Part shown: positions 8,756 through 17,195 of the stretch, piece after piece | Layout: each line of letters opens with the position of its first letter | Position numbering within the stretch: the first letter of the stretch is position 1 | The notes under the pieces: generated by a model | Database searches by the model: none | Told to the model about the DNA's origin: nothing | Seen by the model: the letters and a program-made list of their open reading frames with translations, nothing else | Source: Oscillospiraceae bacterium | GTDB taxonomy: Bacteria > Bacillota > Clostridia > Oscillospirales > Ruminococcaceae | Assembly: GCA_021202155.1 (NCBI GenBank) | Contig: JAJQDP010000009.1 | Span: 1-44,315 of the forward strand | Direction: 5' to 3' | Length of the DNA stretch: 44,315 bases | Program-made: the position numbers and the translations under genes

Positions 8756-11149
8756 TTATCTGTCCTCGCGGAGCATTTCCATCAGAGTATACTTATTCAG
8801 CCCAAGCTTTGACGCATAGCATATCACGAACACCACAGCGAATGCGGCGAGGTTTACGAAGACTATTGTGGCAGGGGACGAAAGCAAGATTATATTGTCC
8901 ATGTAGCTCTTTATTACGCTCCAGACCGTCGCGCCGGCTTTTATAGAGCTCCAGTAGCTGACTATGAGTCTAAGAATGAACACTGCCCAGCCGATTGCAA
9001 GTGCGGCAAGCGAACGTAATAGAGCTGTGCCTGCAAGCCTCAGATTTCTCTGCCGCTTTGACATTCCGATGGCTTGCAAAACTCCAAAGTGCTTCTTTTC
9101 ACGCTCGGTTTCGAGGCGGATTGTGCTCGAAAGGATTATGAGCGTTACTATTCCGATTGCCGCTCCGGCAACGAATAAGAGAATCAGAGTCTGGCTGAAC
9201 GACTGAAGCTGTGCGGAGTATTTCTCACGGTAGTTGGATATGCCCCATCCACGCGAATGAACATAGCTTGAAATTGCCGTGTCGGTTGAAAGGTATGAAG
9301 CGTTCGAGTCAGCAAAGGCATATGCATTTTTGAAGACCGCTATGTCTCCGCTCTCAAAAACATCGCTATAGTAGGACACTGAGCCACCCGGCAGGGCGTC
9401 AATCAGCTTCTGCAAAAATGCTTTGGAGCAGACGACGTCGTAGGTGCTGAACATAAAGCCGTAGTTATATCCACTCCCGTTCAGAACCTTGTAATTATTT
9501 ATAGCTCCGATTGTCGTGTCGACATTGATGCCCGAAACGGTCACAGTCATGCTTTCTCCAGAAGTGGGAACTGCGGAGGTTGTGTCTGTGCTGGGGATTA
9601 TAATCATAACGCAGTCGCCGTTGTGGAAGGCTTCGAGGTCGACTTTCGAGAAGTCAAAAGCACCATCCCATCCGTCCGTCTCGTCAACGACATAGAATAC
9701 AGCGTTGGCTCTTTCTATATCTCCGATGGTAATATCGGCATATATTCTTGAATAGCCCCAGGCGTCAGAGATTCCGGGGATTTCAGCAATTTCGTCGATC
9801 TCCTCATCGGAAATTGAGGATTCGGTCGTATGGATGTAGTATGATGGCTCAGCAACTCTTAGCTGATATGCGACAACAGTCGGAAGTGCGGTTAAGACAG
9901 TGTAGATAACCACTGTGCAGAAGACCGCCGACAAAATGATAATCGTAGTTTTCTGAAGCCTCCGGGAGTTTCTGGCTTTCCTGACCTGCATTCCCATTCT
10001 TCCTGTCAGAGGAGTGAAGAGTGCCACCTGAACGGTGATAAGCCTGACCACGAGGATTCCCACAATCCACATGGCAAACATGCCGGTAAGCACGTCCATA
10101 GGAACGCTCACGATAACATCAACCGAACCGGCGTAGACGCTGAACCGAAGCAGTGCCCATAGCCCGGCTGCTCCAGCCATCATTCCAATTATAATTGACG
10201 GTACAGAGACGATAAGGGTTTCGAGTATCACAAGTAATAGTGCCTGTCCCTTTGTAGAGCCGAGGCTTCTGAGCCGGACAATCTTTCTTATCTCCGACTG
10301 CATCTGGAGTATGTAGACAATTACGACCGCTAAAAGCGAGACGGCGAATATCATCACGACATAGACTGTGTTGACAGTAGAATCAGAGGCGTTGTCTATG
10401 TAAGCCGAATTGGCTGTGATAGTGCCTTTCGACACAGTGAAAAGATAATAATTCATGTCGCTCTGGGCAGTTGATGTCAACCCTGACTTCACAGAGAAGT
10501 AGCAGGAGGTCACCGGCTCATCGAGCTCATACCCATAAGCCGAAGCCATCTTCAATGCGGTTTCGTATATGTCCTCGGCGTCCTCTTCCGTAATAATTGC
10601 GCCATTAAGCGTTGAAGAGGTTGACCAGGTGTCGCTGTATTCGGAGATAACGCCACAGAGGGTGAATGTCCGTGACACGAAAACTGTCTCATCTCCGGCA
10701 GAAAGCGAAACCGTCAGGGTGATGTCCTGTCCTAAGTCGTACCCATATCCGAGCGAACTCAGTGTGTCTGCCTCGATTGCGATCTCTCCGGAATTTTTCG
10801 GGAGATGTCCCGAGTTCATTGAAACGCCAAAGCTCACGAAATTGTCGTCGATAGTGCCGATGCCGGTGTTTCCAACCGTGCCGTAGCAGGTGGTCAAGCC
10901 ATAGCTTTCGAGCCAGTCGGTTGATTCGAGATATGCTATATCATCGCTGTCTGCATTCGCAAAGCCCCCGTACCACGAGCCATAAGTCGAGAAGCGATAG
11001 TTTGAATTGGTCGCAACGATGCTCTCGGAGTAGCTTATCGTCATAACCGCAAACGCAAGAGAAATAATCAGCACCGCCGCAATCAACAGTGTTTGTGACT
11101 TCTTCCTGCGGATTCCTTGGAATGCAAGCCCAAATATTGTTTTGAACAT
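8756..11149 (-). CDS. FtsX-like ABC permease, paralogue B
   Basis: This 797-residue permease has the same plan as paralogue A: N-terminal helix, outer domain, three-helix cluster with MQSEIRKIVRLRSLGSTKGQ, second outer domain, C-terminal helices and the ending KLGLNKYTLMEMLREDR. The second outer domain is about 40 residues shorter than in A. The two probably form a heterodimer with the ATPase, which is inference from pairing and from similar promoters. The ATG is preceded by AAAGGAGAC. Loop sequences differ strongly while the coupling helices are conserved, as expected after gene duplication. Confidence 0.87.
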   Translation of the reverse strand: MFKTIFGLAFQGIRRKKSQTLLIAAVLIISLAFAVMTISYSESIVATNSNYRFSTYGSWYGGFANADSDDIAYLESTDWLESYGLTTCYGTVGNTGIGTIDDNFVSFGVSMNSGHLPKNSGEIAIEADTLSSLGYGYDLGQDITLTVSLSAGDETVFVSRTFTLCGVISEYSDTWSTSSTLNGAIITEEDAEDIYETALKMASAYGYELDEPVTSCYFSVKSGLTSTAQSDMNYYLFTVSKGTITANSAYIDNASDSTVNTVYVVMIFAVSLLAVVIVYILQMQSEIRKIVRLRSLGSTKGQALLLVILETLIVSVPSIIIGMMAGAAGLWALLRFSVYAGSVDVIVSVPMDVLTGMFAMWIVGILVVRLITVQVALFTPLTGRMGMQVRKARNSRRLQKTTIIILSAVFCTVVIYTVLTALPTVVAYQLRVAEPSYYIHTTESSISDEEIDEIAEIPGISDAWGYSRIYADITIGDIERANAVFYVVDETDGWDGAFDFSKVDLEAFHNGDCVMIIIPSTDTTSAVPTSGESMTVTVSGINVDTTIGAINNYKVLNGSGYNYGFMFSTYDVVCSKAFLQKLIDALPGGSVSYYSDVFESGDIAVFKNAYAFADSNASYLSTDTAISSYVHSRGWGISNYREKYSAQLQSFSQTLILLFVAGAAIGIVTLIILSSTIRLETEREKKHFGVLQAIGMSKRQRNLRLAGTALLRSLAALAIGWAVFILRLIVSYWSSIKAGATVWSVIKSYMDNIILLSSPATIVFVNLAAFAVVFVICYASKLGLNKYTLMEMLREDR

Positions 11150-11192
11150 ATTTACGTCTCCTTTCTCCTACAATCGACTAAATTATAATGAC

Positions 11193-11221
11193 AGTGTAGC
11201 ATATTTTTACTGTTTTGTCAA
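11193..11221 (-). promoter_or_regulatory. Promoter of permease B
   Basis: On the minus strand TTGACA (11216-11221) and TACACT (11193-11198) are 17 bases apart; the spacer ends in AAAAATATGC, close to the other two promoters of this transporter. Confidence 0.72.
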
Positions 11222-11270
11222 GCTATTTTGACAAAAATTTTCAGTTTTGACGGGGGGTAACAGCGCACAA

Positions 11271-11294
11271 AAAGCCCGAAATTAATCGGGCTTT
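11271..11294 (-). terminator. Terminator of the GH43 gene
   Basis: A perfect aaagcccg/cgggcttt hairpin with an aaattaat loop lies 21 bases past the GH43 stop and is followed on the minus strand by a T-run. The same 24-base hairpin occurs at 13102-13125. Confidence 0.8.
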
Positions 11295-11314
11295 GATTTC
11301 GTGAAAGATTTTTG

Positions 11315-12979
11315 TCAATCCTCAATACTTGAGAAAATATGGTAATAGTCAAAATCTGCGTAGCCGCCGGAAGTGAAGGTGGAGTAGCAGTAGAGGGCTG
11401 TGCGGTAGCCGGTGAAGAGGTCAAGGCTGTAGGTCATGTTGAACGATTTTCCAATCTTCACCCACTCTTCGCCGTCAAGGGAGTAGTAGAACCTTGCCTG
11501 GTCTTCCGTCGTGATAGTGCCGTCCTCTCCGACGGTCGAGAAGCGGTACTCTATCCTCAGGTAGACAGTGTCCTGTTCCAGGAGCGTTTCGCTCACGATT
11601 TCCTGCTCCTCGGTGCGGGTCTGGCGGGCGAAATAGACATACCTGTTTCCGTCCTCGTCGACATATGCGCCGACAAGCCCGGCATAGCTCTGGAATGCGC
11701 AGATTCCCGCGTAGTCGCCGGCGTTCAGCCCGGAAGTGTCAAGAAGAACCTCCGAGACGCATGTGGGACCATAGGTGCGCTGGGTGAGGGTGTTCTTGGC
11801 GTGGAAGACGTCCGAAACGGTCTTCGCCGTGGTGATTCTCAGCCAACCGCTTCGCTCGGTCACGCTCCAGTTTGAGTCGGGGTTGTGGTTGAACTGCCAG
11901 TAGACGGATAAGCTATCCTCGTCATAGTCAAACTCGTCATCGGAGGTGACCGCCGACTCCTGAGTGCTCCATGAGTCAGAATCAGACAGAACGGTAATTT
12001 CGCTGACCGCCTCTTCATCAGAACCCATCATAGCCCAGCCGTCAACCCAGGTGACCGGCTGAAGAACAGGAACTCTTCCGACAGAGCCGTGATCCTGGAA
12101 TAAAAGCGCGTACCAGTCGCCCTCGGGAGTCTCAACAATTCCGCCCTGAGCGACGCCTGCACTGCCATAGTCCATCGAATCGCAGAGAACCATCTTGCCC
12201 TCGTATTCACCAAGAAGCTCGTCACAGCGATAGCAAAGCTCGCACCTCGCAACCCCGTCAACGCCGGTGTTGTAGCTTATCATGAAGAGGTAGTAGGTGT
12301 CGTTGATTTTATAGAAGTGTGAGCCCTCCGCGCCGTCCAAGCCGTCGACAATTCCGCTGTTCAGGAGAATCTGATCCACTCCGCCCTCCTTGACGGCAGA
12401 GCAGTCTTTTTCAAGCTCGATGATATAGACATCTCCCACACCGTAGATGATGTATGGCGTCCCGTCATCGTCAAAGAAGAGGGAAGCGTCGTGGAAGACT
12501 CTGTTGAATTCGACCCTTTCCCAGTCGGGGTTCTCGATGTCCTCTGTCATGTAGATGTAGGATTTCCCTTGATCCCATGCGCAGAAGAGAACATAAAACA
12601 TTCCGTCATAGTACCGTATACTTGCCGCCCACGAGCCCTGAGCGTAGGAATTGCTGTCGCCGTAGAGTTCAGTCTGCGGAGTGTTCTCAAGAGTGTCGTA
12701 GACATAGCCTATCAGTTCCCAGTTGACGAGGTCGGTCGACTTCATAATCGGCACACCAGGAGTGAAGTACATTGTGGTGCTGACCATGTAGTAGGTGTCG
12801 CCGACTCGGATTACGTCGGGGTCGGGAACATCCGCCCAGATAAGCGGGTTTGTGGCGGTGATTGAGTTCTTGTCAGAACCGTCCGAAACGGTTTCAGACT
12901 GTACGTTTTCTCCGCAAGAGCAGAGAAAACAAGCCATCATGACAAAAGCGATGACCAAAGAGAGTATTCTTTTTTTCAT
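11315..12979 (-). CDS. Glycoside hydrolase family 43 lipoprotein (xylosidase/arabinofuranosidase-like)
   Basis: This is a 554-residue secreted hydrolase likely acting on arabinose- or xylose-containing plant polysaccharides. A lipoprotein signal ends in LCSC with Cys22 as the lipidation site. The five-bladed propeller domain begins at about residue 45. The general base lies in DVPDPDVIRVGDTYYM (about D53), the second acid in FHDASLFFDDDGTPYI, and the proton donor glutamate in AEGSHFYK. The C-terminal ~200 residues (from about 350) form a beta-sandwich of the type seen on many GH43 xylosidases. The start is the ATG after GAGGAATATT; another ATG lies 15 bases upstream. Own promoter and terminator make it a single-gene unit. 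Exact substrate cannot be read from sequence. Confidence 0.87.
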   Translation of the reverse strand: MKKRILSLVIAFVMMACFLCSCGENVQSETVSDGSDKNSITATNPLIWADVPDPDVIRVGDTYYMVSTTMYFTPGVPIMKSTDLVNWELIGYVYDTLENTPQTELYGDSNSYAQGSWAASIRYYDGMFYVLFCAWDQGKSYIYMTEDIENPDWERVEFNRVFHDASLFFDDDGTPYIIYGVGDVYIIELEKDCSAVKEGGVDQILLNSGIVDGLDGAEGSHFYKINDTYYLFMISYNTGVDGVARCELCYRCDELLGEYEGKMVLCDSMDYGSAGVAQGGIVETPEGDWYALLFQDHGSVGRVPVLQPVTWVDGWAMMGSDEEAVSEITVLSDSDSWSTQESAVTSDDEFDYDEDSLSVYWQFNHNPDSNWSVTERSGWLRITTAKTVSDVFHAKNTLTQRTYGPTCVSEVLLDTSGLNAGDYAGICAFQSYAGLVGAYVDEDGNRYVYFARQTRTEEQEIVSETLLEQDTVYLRIEYRFSTVGEDGTITTEDQARFYYSLDGEEWVKIGKSFNMTYSLDLFTGYRTALYCYSTFTSGGYADFDYYHIFSSIED

Positions 12980-13036
12980 AGTAATATTCCTCATGTTCCA
13001 AGTACAGTAACCGTAAACCCGACCGGTTCTGTTAAT

Positions 13037-13065
13037 ATTCTATCACATTTCCGTCGCAAATTCAA
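13037..13065 (-). promoter_or_regulatory. Promoter of the GH43 gene
   Basis: On the minus strand TTGAAT (13060-13065) and TAGAAT (13037-13042) are separated by 17 bases. Downstream of it, inside the leader, lies an imperfect inverted repeat aaccg...cggtt that could be an operator; that part is speculative. Confidence 0.6.
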
Positions 13066-13101
13066 CAGTGAATCAAAGGCATTATTGCATTTTCCATCGA
13101 A

Positions 13102-13125
13102 AAAGCCCGAAATTAATCGGGCTTT
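13102..13125 (-). terminator. Terminator of the ATP-grasp gene
   Basis: This hairpin has the same sequence as 11271-11294 and lies 14 bases past the stop of the ATP-grasp gene. On the minus strand a run of T follows. Confidence 0.78.
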
Positions 13126-13138
13126 GCTGTTTGAGGTG

Positions 13139-14335
13139 TTAATCCTTGAGCGTGAGCAGGTCGGAGAAGAAGCGGTTCATTTCCTCCTCGGTGTCGAAGA
13201 CGGCGGTGTACATCTGGTTGGACATCGCGTCGGCGAGGGCGTCGGGGATTCTTCCCCACATTCTCATGTTCGGACCGTACTTCGCCATGATTGCCTCGTG
13301 GTTGAGGTTGAACTCCATGCCGTCGCGTCTGCCGCAGAATGCGCAGAACTTGCGAACCTTATAGGGGTCGGAGGATGGTTTGTTGAAGGCTATCATATCC
13401 GCCCAGAGCTTGTAGACGTCAGTATCATAGGCATAGTCGTACATATCTGGGGTGTAGCCGCCGGAGGGACGCATGTTGACCTCAAGACCGACAATGTCGC
13501 CCTTCTTACCCAAGCCATCTTGGTCTGCGTTTAATACAAAGTATTCAAGGTGGATAAATCGAGCCTTGACACCAAACGCCTTGACTGTGCGCCTGCCGAT
13601 GTCGATGAGCTCGTCGGGAAGCTGGGGTACTATATAATAAATAGTGTTTCTTGCCTCATTGACGACGTCCATAAGCGATTCGGGAGTGACGTTTCCAGAC
13701 TCAAAGATGGGCTCGCCGTTCTGGTCGATGATGGCGTCGTAGGTTCTGACGTAGCCGTTGACGAACTCCTCCATGATGTAGACTTCGTCGTCCTTATGTT
13801 CAAAGAAGAATTCAAGCTCCTCGTCACTGCTGAGGCGGTAGGTGTGGCTCGCGCCGACGCCGTTGTCCGGCTTGACGATGACCGGGTAGCCGACGGTGTC
13901 GATGAATTCCCTCGCGTCGTCGATGGTGTCGATTACGTGATACCGGGCGGTCGGGACACCGGCTTTCTTGTAGTACTCCTTCATGAGGGATTTGTACTTG
14001 ACGTGGGAAATGTCGTCATCCTTGAAGCCGGAGGTGATGTTGAACTCTGTCCTCAGGTGCGCGTCCCTTTCCAGCCAGTACTCGTTGTTCGATTCGAGCC
14101 AGTCGATCTTCCCGTACTTGTAGGTGAAGAACGCCACCGCCTTGAACACCTCGTCGTAGTTCTCAAGAGTCGAGACCTTGTAGTATTCGTCAAGGCTCTC
14201 TCTAAGGTGCTGGTCAAGCTCCGCGTAAGGGCAGTCGCCGATTTCAAGAACCCTCAGCCCATTGTTTTTAAGCTCCGCGCAGAACTTCCAGTAAGTCACC
14301 GGGAAGTTCGGGGAGATGAAGATGAAGTTTTGCAT
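13139..14335 (-). CDS. ATP-grasp domain protein
   Basis: This 398-residue enzyme is of the ATP-grasp superfamily, which joins a carboxylate to a nucleophile through an acyl phosphate. The N-terminal pre-grasp part starts MQNFIFISPNFP. The central domain contains GYPVIVKPDNGVGASHTY (ATP-binding lysine and glycine loop), IMEEFVNG (adenine-contacting hinge) and GLEVNMRPSGG with the metal-binding E-x-N. Such proteins are often annotated as short carbamoyl-phosphate synthase large subunit homologues, but no carbamoyl-phosphate context exists here. The start is set by AAAGG before ATG at 14335; in-frame codons upstream lie in a repeat. Two esterase genes lie upstream on the same strand, separated by a repeat block. 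Substrate unknown. Confidence 0.8.
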   Translation of the reverse strand: MQNFIFISPNFPVTYWKFCAELKNNGLRVLEIGDCPYAELDQHLRESLDEYYKVSTLENYDEVFKAVAFFTYKYGKIDWLESNNEYWLERDAHLRTEFNITSGFKDDDISHVKYKSLMKEYYKKAGVPTARYHVIDTIDDAREFIDTVGYPVIVKPDNGVGASHTYRLSSDEELEFFFEHKDDEVYIMEEFVNGYVRTYDAIIDQNGEPIFESGNVTPESLMDVVNEARNTIYYIVPQLPDELIDIGRRTVKAFGVKARFIHLEYFVLNADQDGLGKKGDIVGLEVNMRPSGGYTPDMYDYAYDTDVYKLWADMIAFNKPSSDPYKVRKFCAFCGRRDGMEFNLNHEAIMAKYGPNMRMWGRIPDALADAMSNQMYTAVFDTEEEMNRFFSDLLTLKD

Positions 14336-14397
14336 ATCAATCAATCCTTTCAAATGGATAGTAAGTACGAAAGCGGGAAATGCAGTTTGCGTGGCAA

Positions 14398-14485
14398 ACC
14401 GTGGAATTTCGCCGAAGGCGAAATTCCACCCCTCCACCACCGCGCTTTGCGCGGCGGTCCCCCTCCCCCTTCGGGGGAGGCTTTA
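14398..14485. repeat. Palindromic intergenic repeat (GCCTCCCC family), inverted copy 2
   Basis: This copy reads in the opposite direction to 4452-4522. It has a ggaatttcgcc/ggcgaaattcc hairpin, then cacccctccacc, a ccgcgc/gcgcgg hairpin, ggtccccctccccc and cgggggaggcttt. Together with copy 3 it occupies the 284-base gap 14336-14619, which otherwise shows no gene. Confidence 0.75.
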
Positions 14486-14569
14486 ATTCGTTCTCCCGAG
14501 AGATTGAGTTGAGGGATTAGATTTGTAAATCATAGTTGTGTTATTGTCGAAAGCTGTCTTGAGGCAGTT

Positions 14570-14620
14570 AAAGCCTCCCCTGAAAGGGGAGGGGACCGTG
14601 CGAAGCACGGTGGAGGGGTT
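14570..14620. repeat. Palindromic intergenic repeat (GCCTCCCC family), copy 3
   Basis: aagcctcccctgaaagggga is followed by ggggacc, a gtgc/gcac mini-hairpin and ggtggaggggtt. It ends at the stop codon of the esterase gene that follows on the minus strand. Its inner hairpin differs in sequence from the other copies but keeps pairing. Confidence 0.75.
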
Positions 14621-15318
14621 TACAGAAGCTGTGGCACGTAGTGCTCCACCATCTTATACCACCAGCACCAGTCGTGCGCGACGTCGTAGCCCCAGTATTC
14701 AACCCTGCCGTTGATGCCTTTTCTTCTCATCACATCGTCGAGCCAGCGGGTGCTCGCAAGGAGCGGTTCTTCCCACGCTCCCTGACCGACGACGATGAGA
14801 ATCCTGCGCTCGTTATACATTTTGATATAGGGGTGGTCTGCGGACATATTCTCAAGGTAGTTGACAGGAGAGTTGCGGTACAGGATGTCGTCCATATAGT
14901 CGCCGAAGAAGAGCTTTGAGTCGTAGAGCCCGGAGATGGCGAAGACGGTGTCGAAGATGTCAGGACGCCTGAAGAAGAGGTTCGCCGCATGCATCGCACC
15001 CATCGAGCACCCAAAGGTCATAATCGGCTGGTCAAACCCGTTTTTCAAACCGCTTAAGTGCTTCACAGTCGGGACGAGCTCTTCAATCATGTAGTTGTAC
15101 CAGTGCTCGTGCCATTCGATTCTGCCTCGTGGGTCGCCGTTCGCGGCGTAGGTCTCGTTGTCAACGACATCGACCGAGTAGACGGTCACGCGCCCTTCGT
15201 CAATCCATTTCGCCCAGTAATCAATCATCCCGAAGTTCTCAAAGTCGAAGAACCTTCCTCCCTGACAGGGGATAAATATAACCGGCTTCCCCGAGTGACC
15301 GTAAACCTTGAACTCCAT
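14620..15318 (-). CDS. Putative alpha/beta-hydrolase esterase (esterase D-like)
   Basis: This 232-residue hydrolase begins MEFKVYGHSGKPVIFIPCQGG, the oxyanion-side strand of the fold. The nucleophile elbow is FGCSMGAMHA with a serine near residue 107. The C-terminal AHDWCWWYKMV supplies the likely catalytic histidine. No signal peptide is visible, so it should be cytoplasmic. Acyl or feruloyl ester cleavage is common for this family, but the substrate here is unknown. The ATG lies 18 bases into the interval before an A/T-rich leader; its ribosome site is weak. It sits between the ATP-grasp gene and another esterase of the same strand. Confidence 0.72.
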   Translation of the reverse strand: MEFKVYGHSGKPVIFIPCQGGRFFDFENFGMIDYWAKWIDEGRVTVYSVDVVDNETYAANGDPRGRIEWHEHWYNYMIEELVPTVKHLSGLKNGFDQPIMTFGCSMGAMHAANLFFRRPDIFDTVFAISGLYDSKLFFGDYMDDILYRNSPVNYLENMSADHPYIKMYNERRILIVVGQGAWEEPLLASTRWLDDVMRRKGINGRVEYWGYDVAHDWCWWYKMVEHYVPQLL

Positions 15319-15372
15319 GTCACGGTTTAAATAACTGCTATAATGCTTGTGGTATTAGGATGTATCCTCTCA

Positions 15373-15434
15373 AATTAATTACGCATTACGAATTACGAAT
15401 TACGAATTCTTTAATTTGCCTTCGGCAAATTAAA
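15373..15434. repeat. attacgaatt repeat plus palindrome overlapping a stop codon
   Basis: Iterated attacgaatt units (15373-15408) are followed by a perfect tttaatttgcc/ggcaaattaaa hairpin (15410-15434). The hairpin includes the stop codon of the upstream esterase gene, so it could stabilise or end that transcript. The iterated unit matches 905-942. Confidence 0.6.
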
Positions 15435-16182
15435 GCCCAAGGCACTCCATAAATATCGGAATCTGTTGCTCCCAGCTCGCTTCGCTGTGAGTCCCGCCCG
15501 GGACGATTCTGAACGTCAGATTTACACGCTTTGTCAGAAGCATATGCGAGACGGAAATCAGGGCTTCGGAGGAGGATGAGTGGTTGAAAATCTCCTTACT
15601 GCCGTAGTCCATGTAGATGCAGGTGTCGTTTCGTATGTTCGCTTTCGCAATCATTTCTAAGACCTTTCCCGGGTCAACCCATAGGCTTGGCGACAGACAC
15701 GCCGCGCGCTTGAATACTTTATTGTGGCAGATCGCCGCATAGAGCGACATGAGCCCTCCCATAGAAGAGCCGCAGATGAGGGTGTGCTCCCTGTCCGGCA
15801 TGGTGCGATAGTCCCGGTCAATAGTCGGCTTCAGAGTCCCGACCAGCCAGTCCATATAAATTTTTCCCTTCCCGGGGACTTTCCCAAGGGTGGAATTCTC
15901 GAAGTCGATAGGGGAGTACTCCGAAAGGCGGGAGTTGCCCTCGTGGTTGCACTCAACCGCTACTATTATAAGAGGCGTTTTCGTCCAGCTCATGTAGCTG
16001 TTCATGCCCCAGGATTTGCCATATGTAGCGTCGCTGTCAAAGAAGACGTTGTGCCCGTCAAACATGTACATGACCGGGTATCTTCTCTCGTCATCGTCGT
16101 AGTAGTCGGGGAGATAGAGATAGACCCGCCGGGTCTTCTCTCCCGAAAGCTGAGGGATTGTGACGTCCCAGATTTTAATCAT
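15430..16182 (-). CDS. Putative esterase (esterase D / enterochelin-esterase-like)
   Basis: This 250-residue alpha/beta-hydrolase starts MIKIWDVTIPQLSGEKTRRV and then shows VYLYLPDYYDDD...YPVMYMFDGHNVFF, typical of the PF00756 esterase family. The nucleophile motif is ICGSSMGGLMSLYAA (serine near 139-140), with a C-terminal GGTHSEASW histidine near 235. No signal peptide is seen. The start is chosen at the ATG 7 bases after GGAGG, with a promoter 38 bases upstream; an in-frame ATG further upstream would lie on the promoter. It heads a minus-strand group of esterase, esterase, ATP-grasp. Natural ester unknown. Confidence 0.78.
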   Translation of the reverse strand: MIKIWDVTIPQLSGEKTRRVYLYLPDYYDDDERRYPVMYMFDGHNVFFDSDATYGKSWGMNSYMSWTKTPLIIVAVECNHEGNSRLSEYSPIDFENSTLGKVPGKGKIYMDWLVGTLKPTIDRDYRTMPDREHTLICGSSMGGLMSLYAAICHNKVFKRAACLSPSLWVDPGKVLEMIAKANIRNDTCIYMDYGSKEIFNHSSSSEALISVSHMLLTKRVNLTFRIVPGGTHSEASWEQQIPIFMECLGL

Positions 16183-16219
16183 ATGTAAGCCTCCGTTGAG
16201 GTGAATTTCGCATATATTA

Positions 16220-16248
16220 AGTATAGTTTCAATCAGCAAAAAAGTCAA
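16220..16248 (-). promoter_or_regulatory. Promoter of the esterase gene
   Basis: On the minus strand TTGACT (16243-16248) and TATACT (16220-16225) are 17 bases apart. This defines the left side of the divergent intergenic region that separates the core genes from the island. Confidence 0.72.
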
Positions 16249-16313
16249 TAATCATGGTAACGAAATTAACGCGCATTTTGCAGGATTCTCATGTGAAAAT
16301 TGCAAAAACCGTA

Positions 16314-16347
16314 AAAAAGCTTTCATCGATATGAAGAGCTTTTTTTG
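16314..16347. terminator. Hairpin with flanking A and T runs between divergent genes
   Basis: aaaaagctttcat/atgaagagcttttttt forms an imperfect stem with a cgat loop. It looks like a bidirectional terminator, yet no gene ends here, so it may be an orphan left after island insertion. The remainder of 16249-16527 shows no gene and no clear consensus promoter for the plus-strand operon. Confidence 0.45.
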
Positions 16348-16527
16348 ATTTATGTGAGGATTTACGCATTTTTAGTGCTTTGTTCTCGGTCTGAATCCAT
16401 AGATTTTTTCCATTCTTAAAAAACAGGTTTCGCTTGATATGCTAAGATTATATCACAGCTGTGGCGGCAATAGTCGCTACAGTCGTGGGAAACCACAAAT
16501 ATTATTTTAAATGAAGGAGACAAAAAC

Positions 16528-17163
16528 ATGGAAAACTACACTACAAACTTCACTAACCGGATAACTGATGTTGAAAATGCACTCGACTATGCAGAAGGAA
16601 ACAATGCCGAAGGTGTTTTCGAGATTGATTTGTGTAACAGAGAGACTGGAGCTCTCGAACCTCACATATTGGTTTGTAAGGAAAATTATCTGGCGCAGGT
16701 GATCAATGAGTTTGGAAATAAAGTTGGTGTAAATCCGAAAAGTGGCAAGCTAATATTTACCAACAAGAGAACAGGGGAAACTACTGTCAATGCTAAGATG
16801 ACCTTTGGAGAGCTTGATATGCGTGATGGCGATACCCTTTCAGTTCACGACGATCTTCGTGTGGCTGCAGACGAATATGGGCTTAACCGGAATCAGGACG
16901 ATGGGGAGGTGATTTATATTAGCTTGGCAAATGCAGAAACTGGGGATTGTTGCTCTAACATTCCTGTTTATAAGGAAAATCTCATGAGGCAGATTATCGA
17001 CGAGTACGGTGAAAAAATAAACATTGATGCTGGTGCTAAAGGAAGTTTTAGAGGTCCTTCATGCCAGAACATACGCACCCGTCAGCAAACCAGAGATCTT
17101 CATTTCACAGTTGAGGAGCTTGGATTAGAAGATGGAGATGTTCTTAGAGTCTACTCTTGGTAA
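16528..17163 (+). CDS. Tandem ubiquitin-like protein (two beta-grasp domains)
   Basis: This 211-residue protein contains two homologous segments, about 30-107 and 127-210. Each opens with a strand (VFEIDLCNRETG; VIYISLANAETG). A KEN-L-x-Q-hinge helix follows (KENYLAQVINEFG; KENLMRQIIDEYG), and each ends with a turn and last strand (MTFGELDMRDGDTLSV; FTVEELGLEDGDVLRV). This is the order of a ubiquitin-like beta-grasp fold. The protein ends in RVYSW rather than Gly-Gly, so standard C-terminal glycine conjugation is not evident. It is first in an operon with E1-, E2- and JAMM-like genes, resembling known bacterial multi-ubiquitin loci. ATG follows GAAGGAGA. It could be the modifier itself or a scaffold recognised by the E1. 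Confidence 0.75.
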   Translation: MENYTTNFTNRITDVENALDYAEGNNAEGVFEIDLCNRETGALEPHILVCKENYLAQVINEFGNKVGVNPKSGKLIFTNKRTGETTVNAKMTFGELDMRDGDTLSVHDDLRVAADEYGLNRNQDDGEVIYISLANAETGDCCSNIPVYKENLMRQIIDEYGEKINIDAGAKGSFRGPSCQNIRTRQQTRDLHFTVEELGLEDGDVLRVYSW

Positions 17164-17195
17164 GGTAGAGTAGTATAAACAGGAGAGGTTGACAG

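Noticed and set aside
11339-11875. A 178-codon plus-strand frame opposite the GH43 gene
   Set aside because: Antisense to a well-supported GH43 lipoprotein; no ribosome site, no family resemblance.
13550-14512. A 320-codon open frame on the plus strand opposite the ATP-grasp gene
   Set aside because: It is antisense to a clear ATP-grasp enzyme, is valine/aspartate-rich in the way shadow frames are, and has no ribosome site or motif.
16528-17163. Reading the tandem Ubl as a type VII secretion YukD protein
   Set aside because: YukD is one domain and travels with WXG100 and EssC-type genes, none of which is here. The E1/E2/JAMM neighbours favour a conjugation system, though a distant YukD link cannot be excluded.
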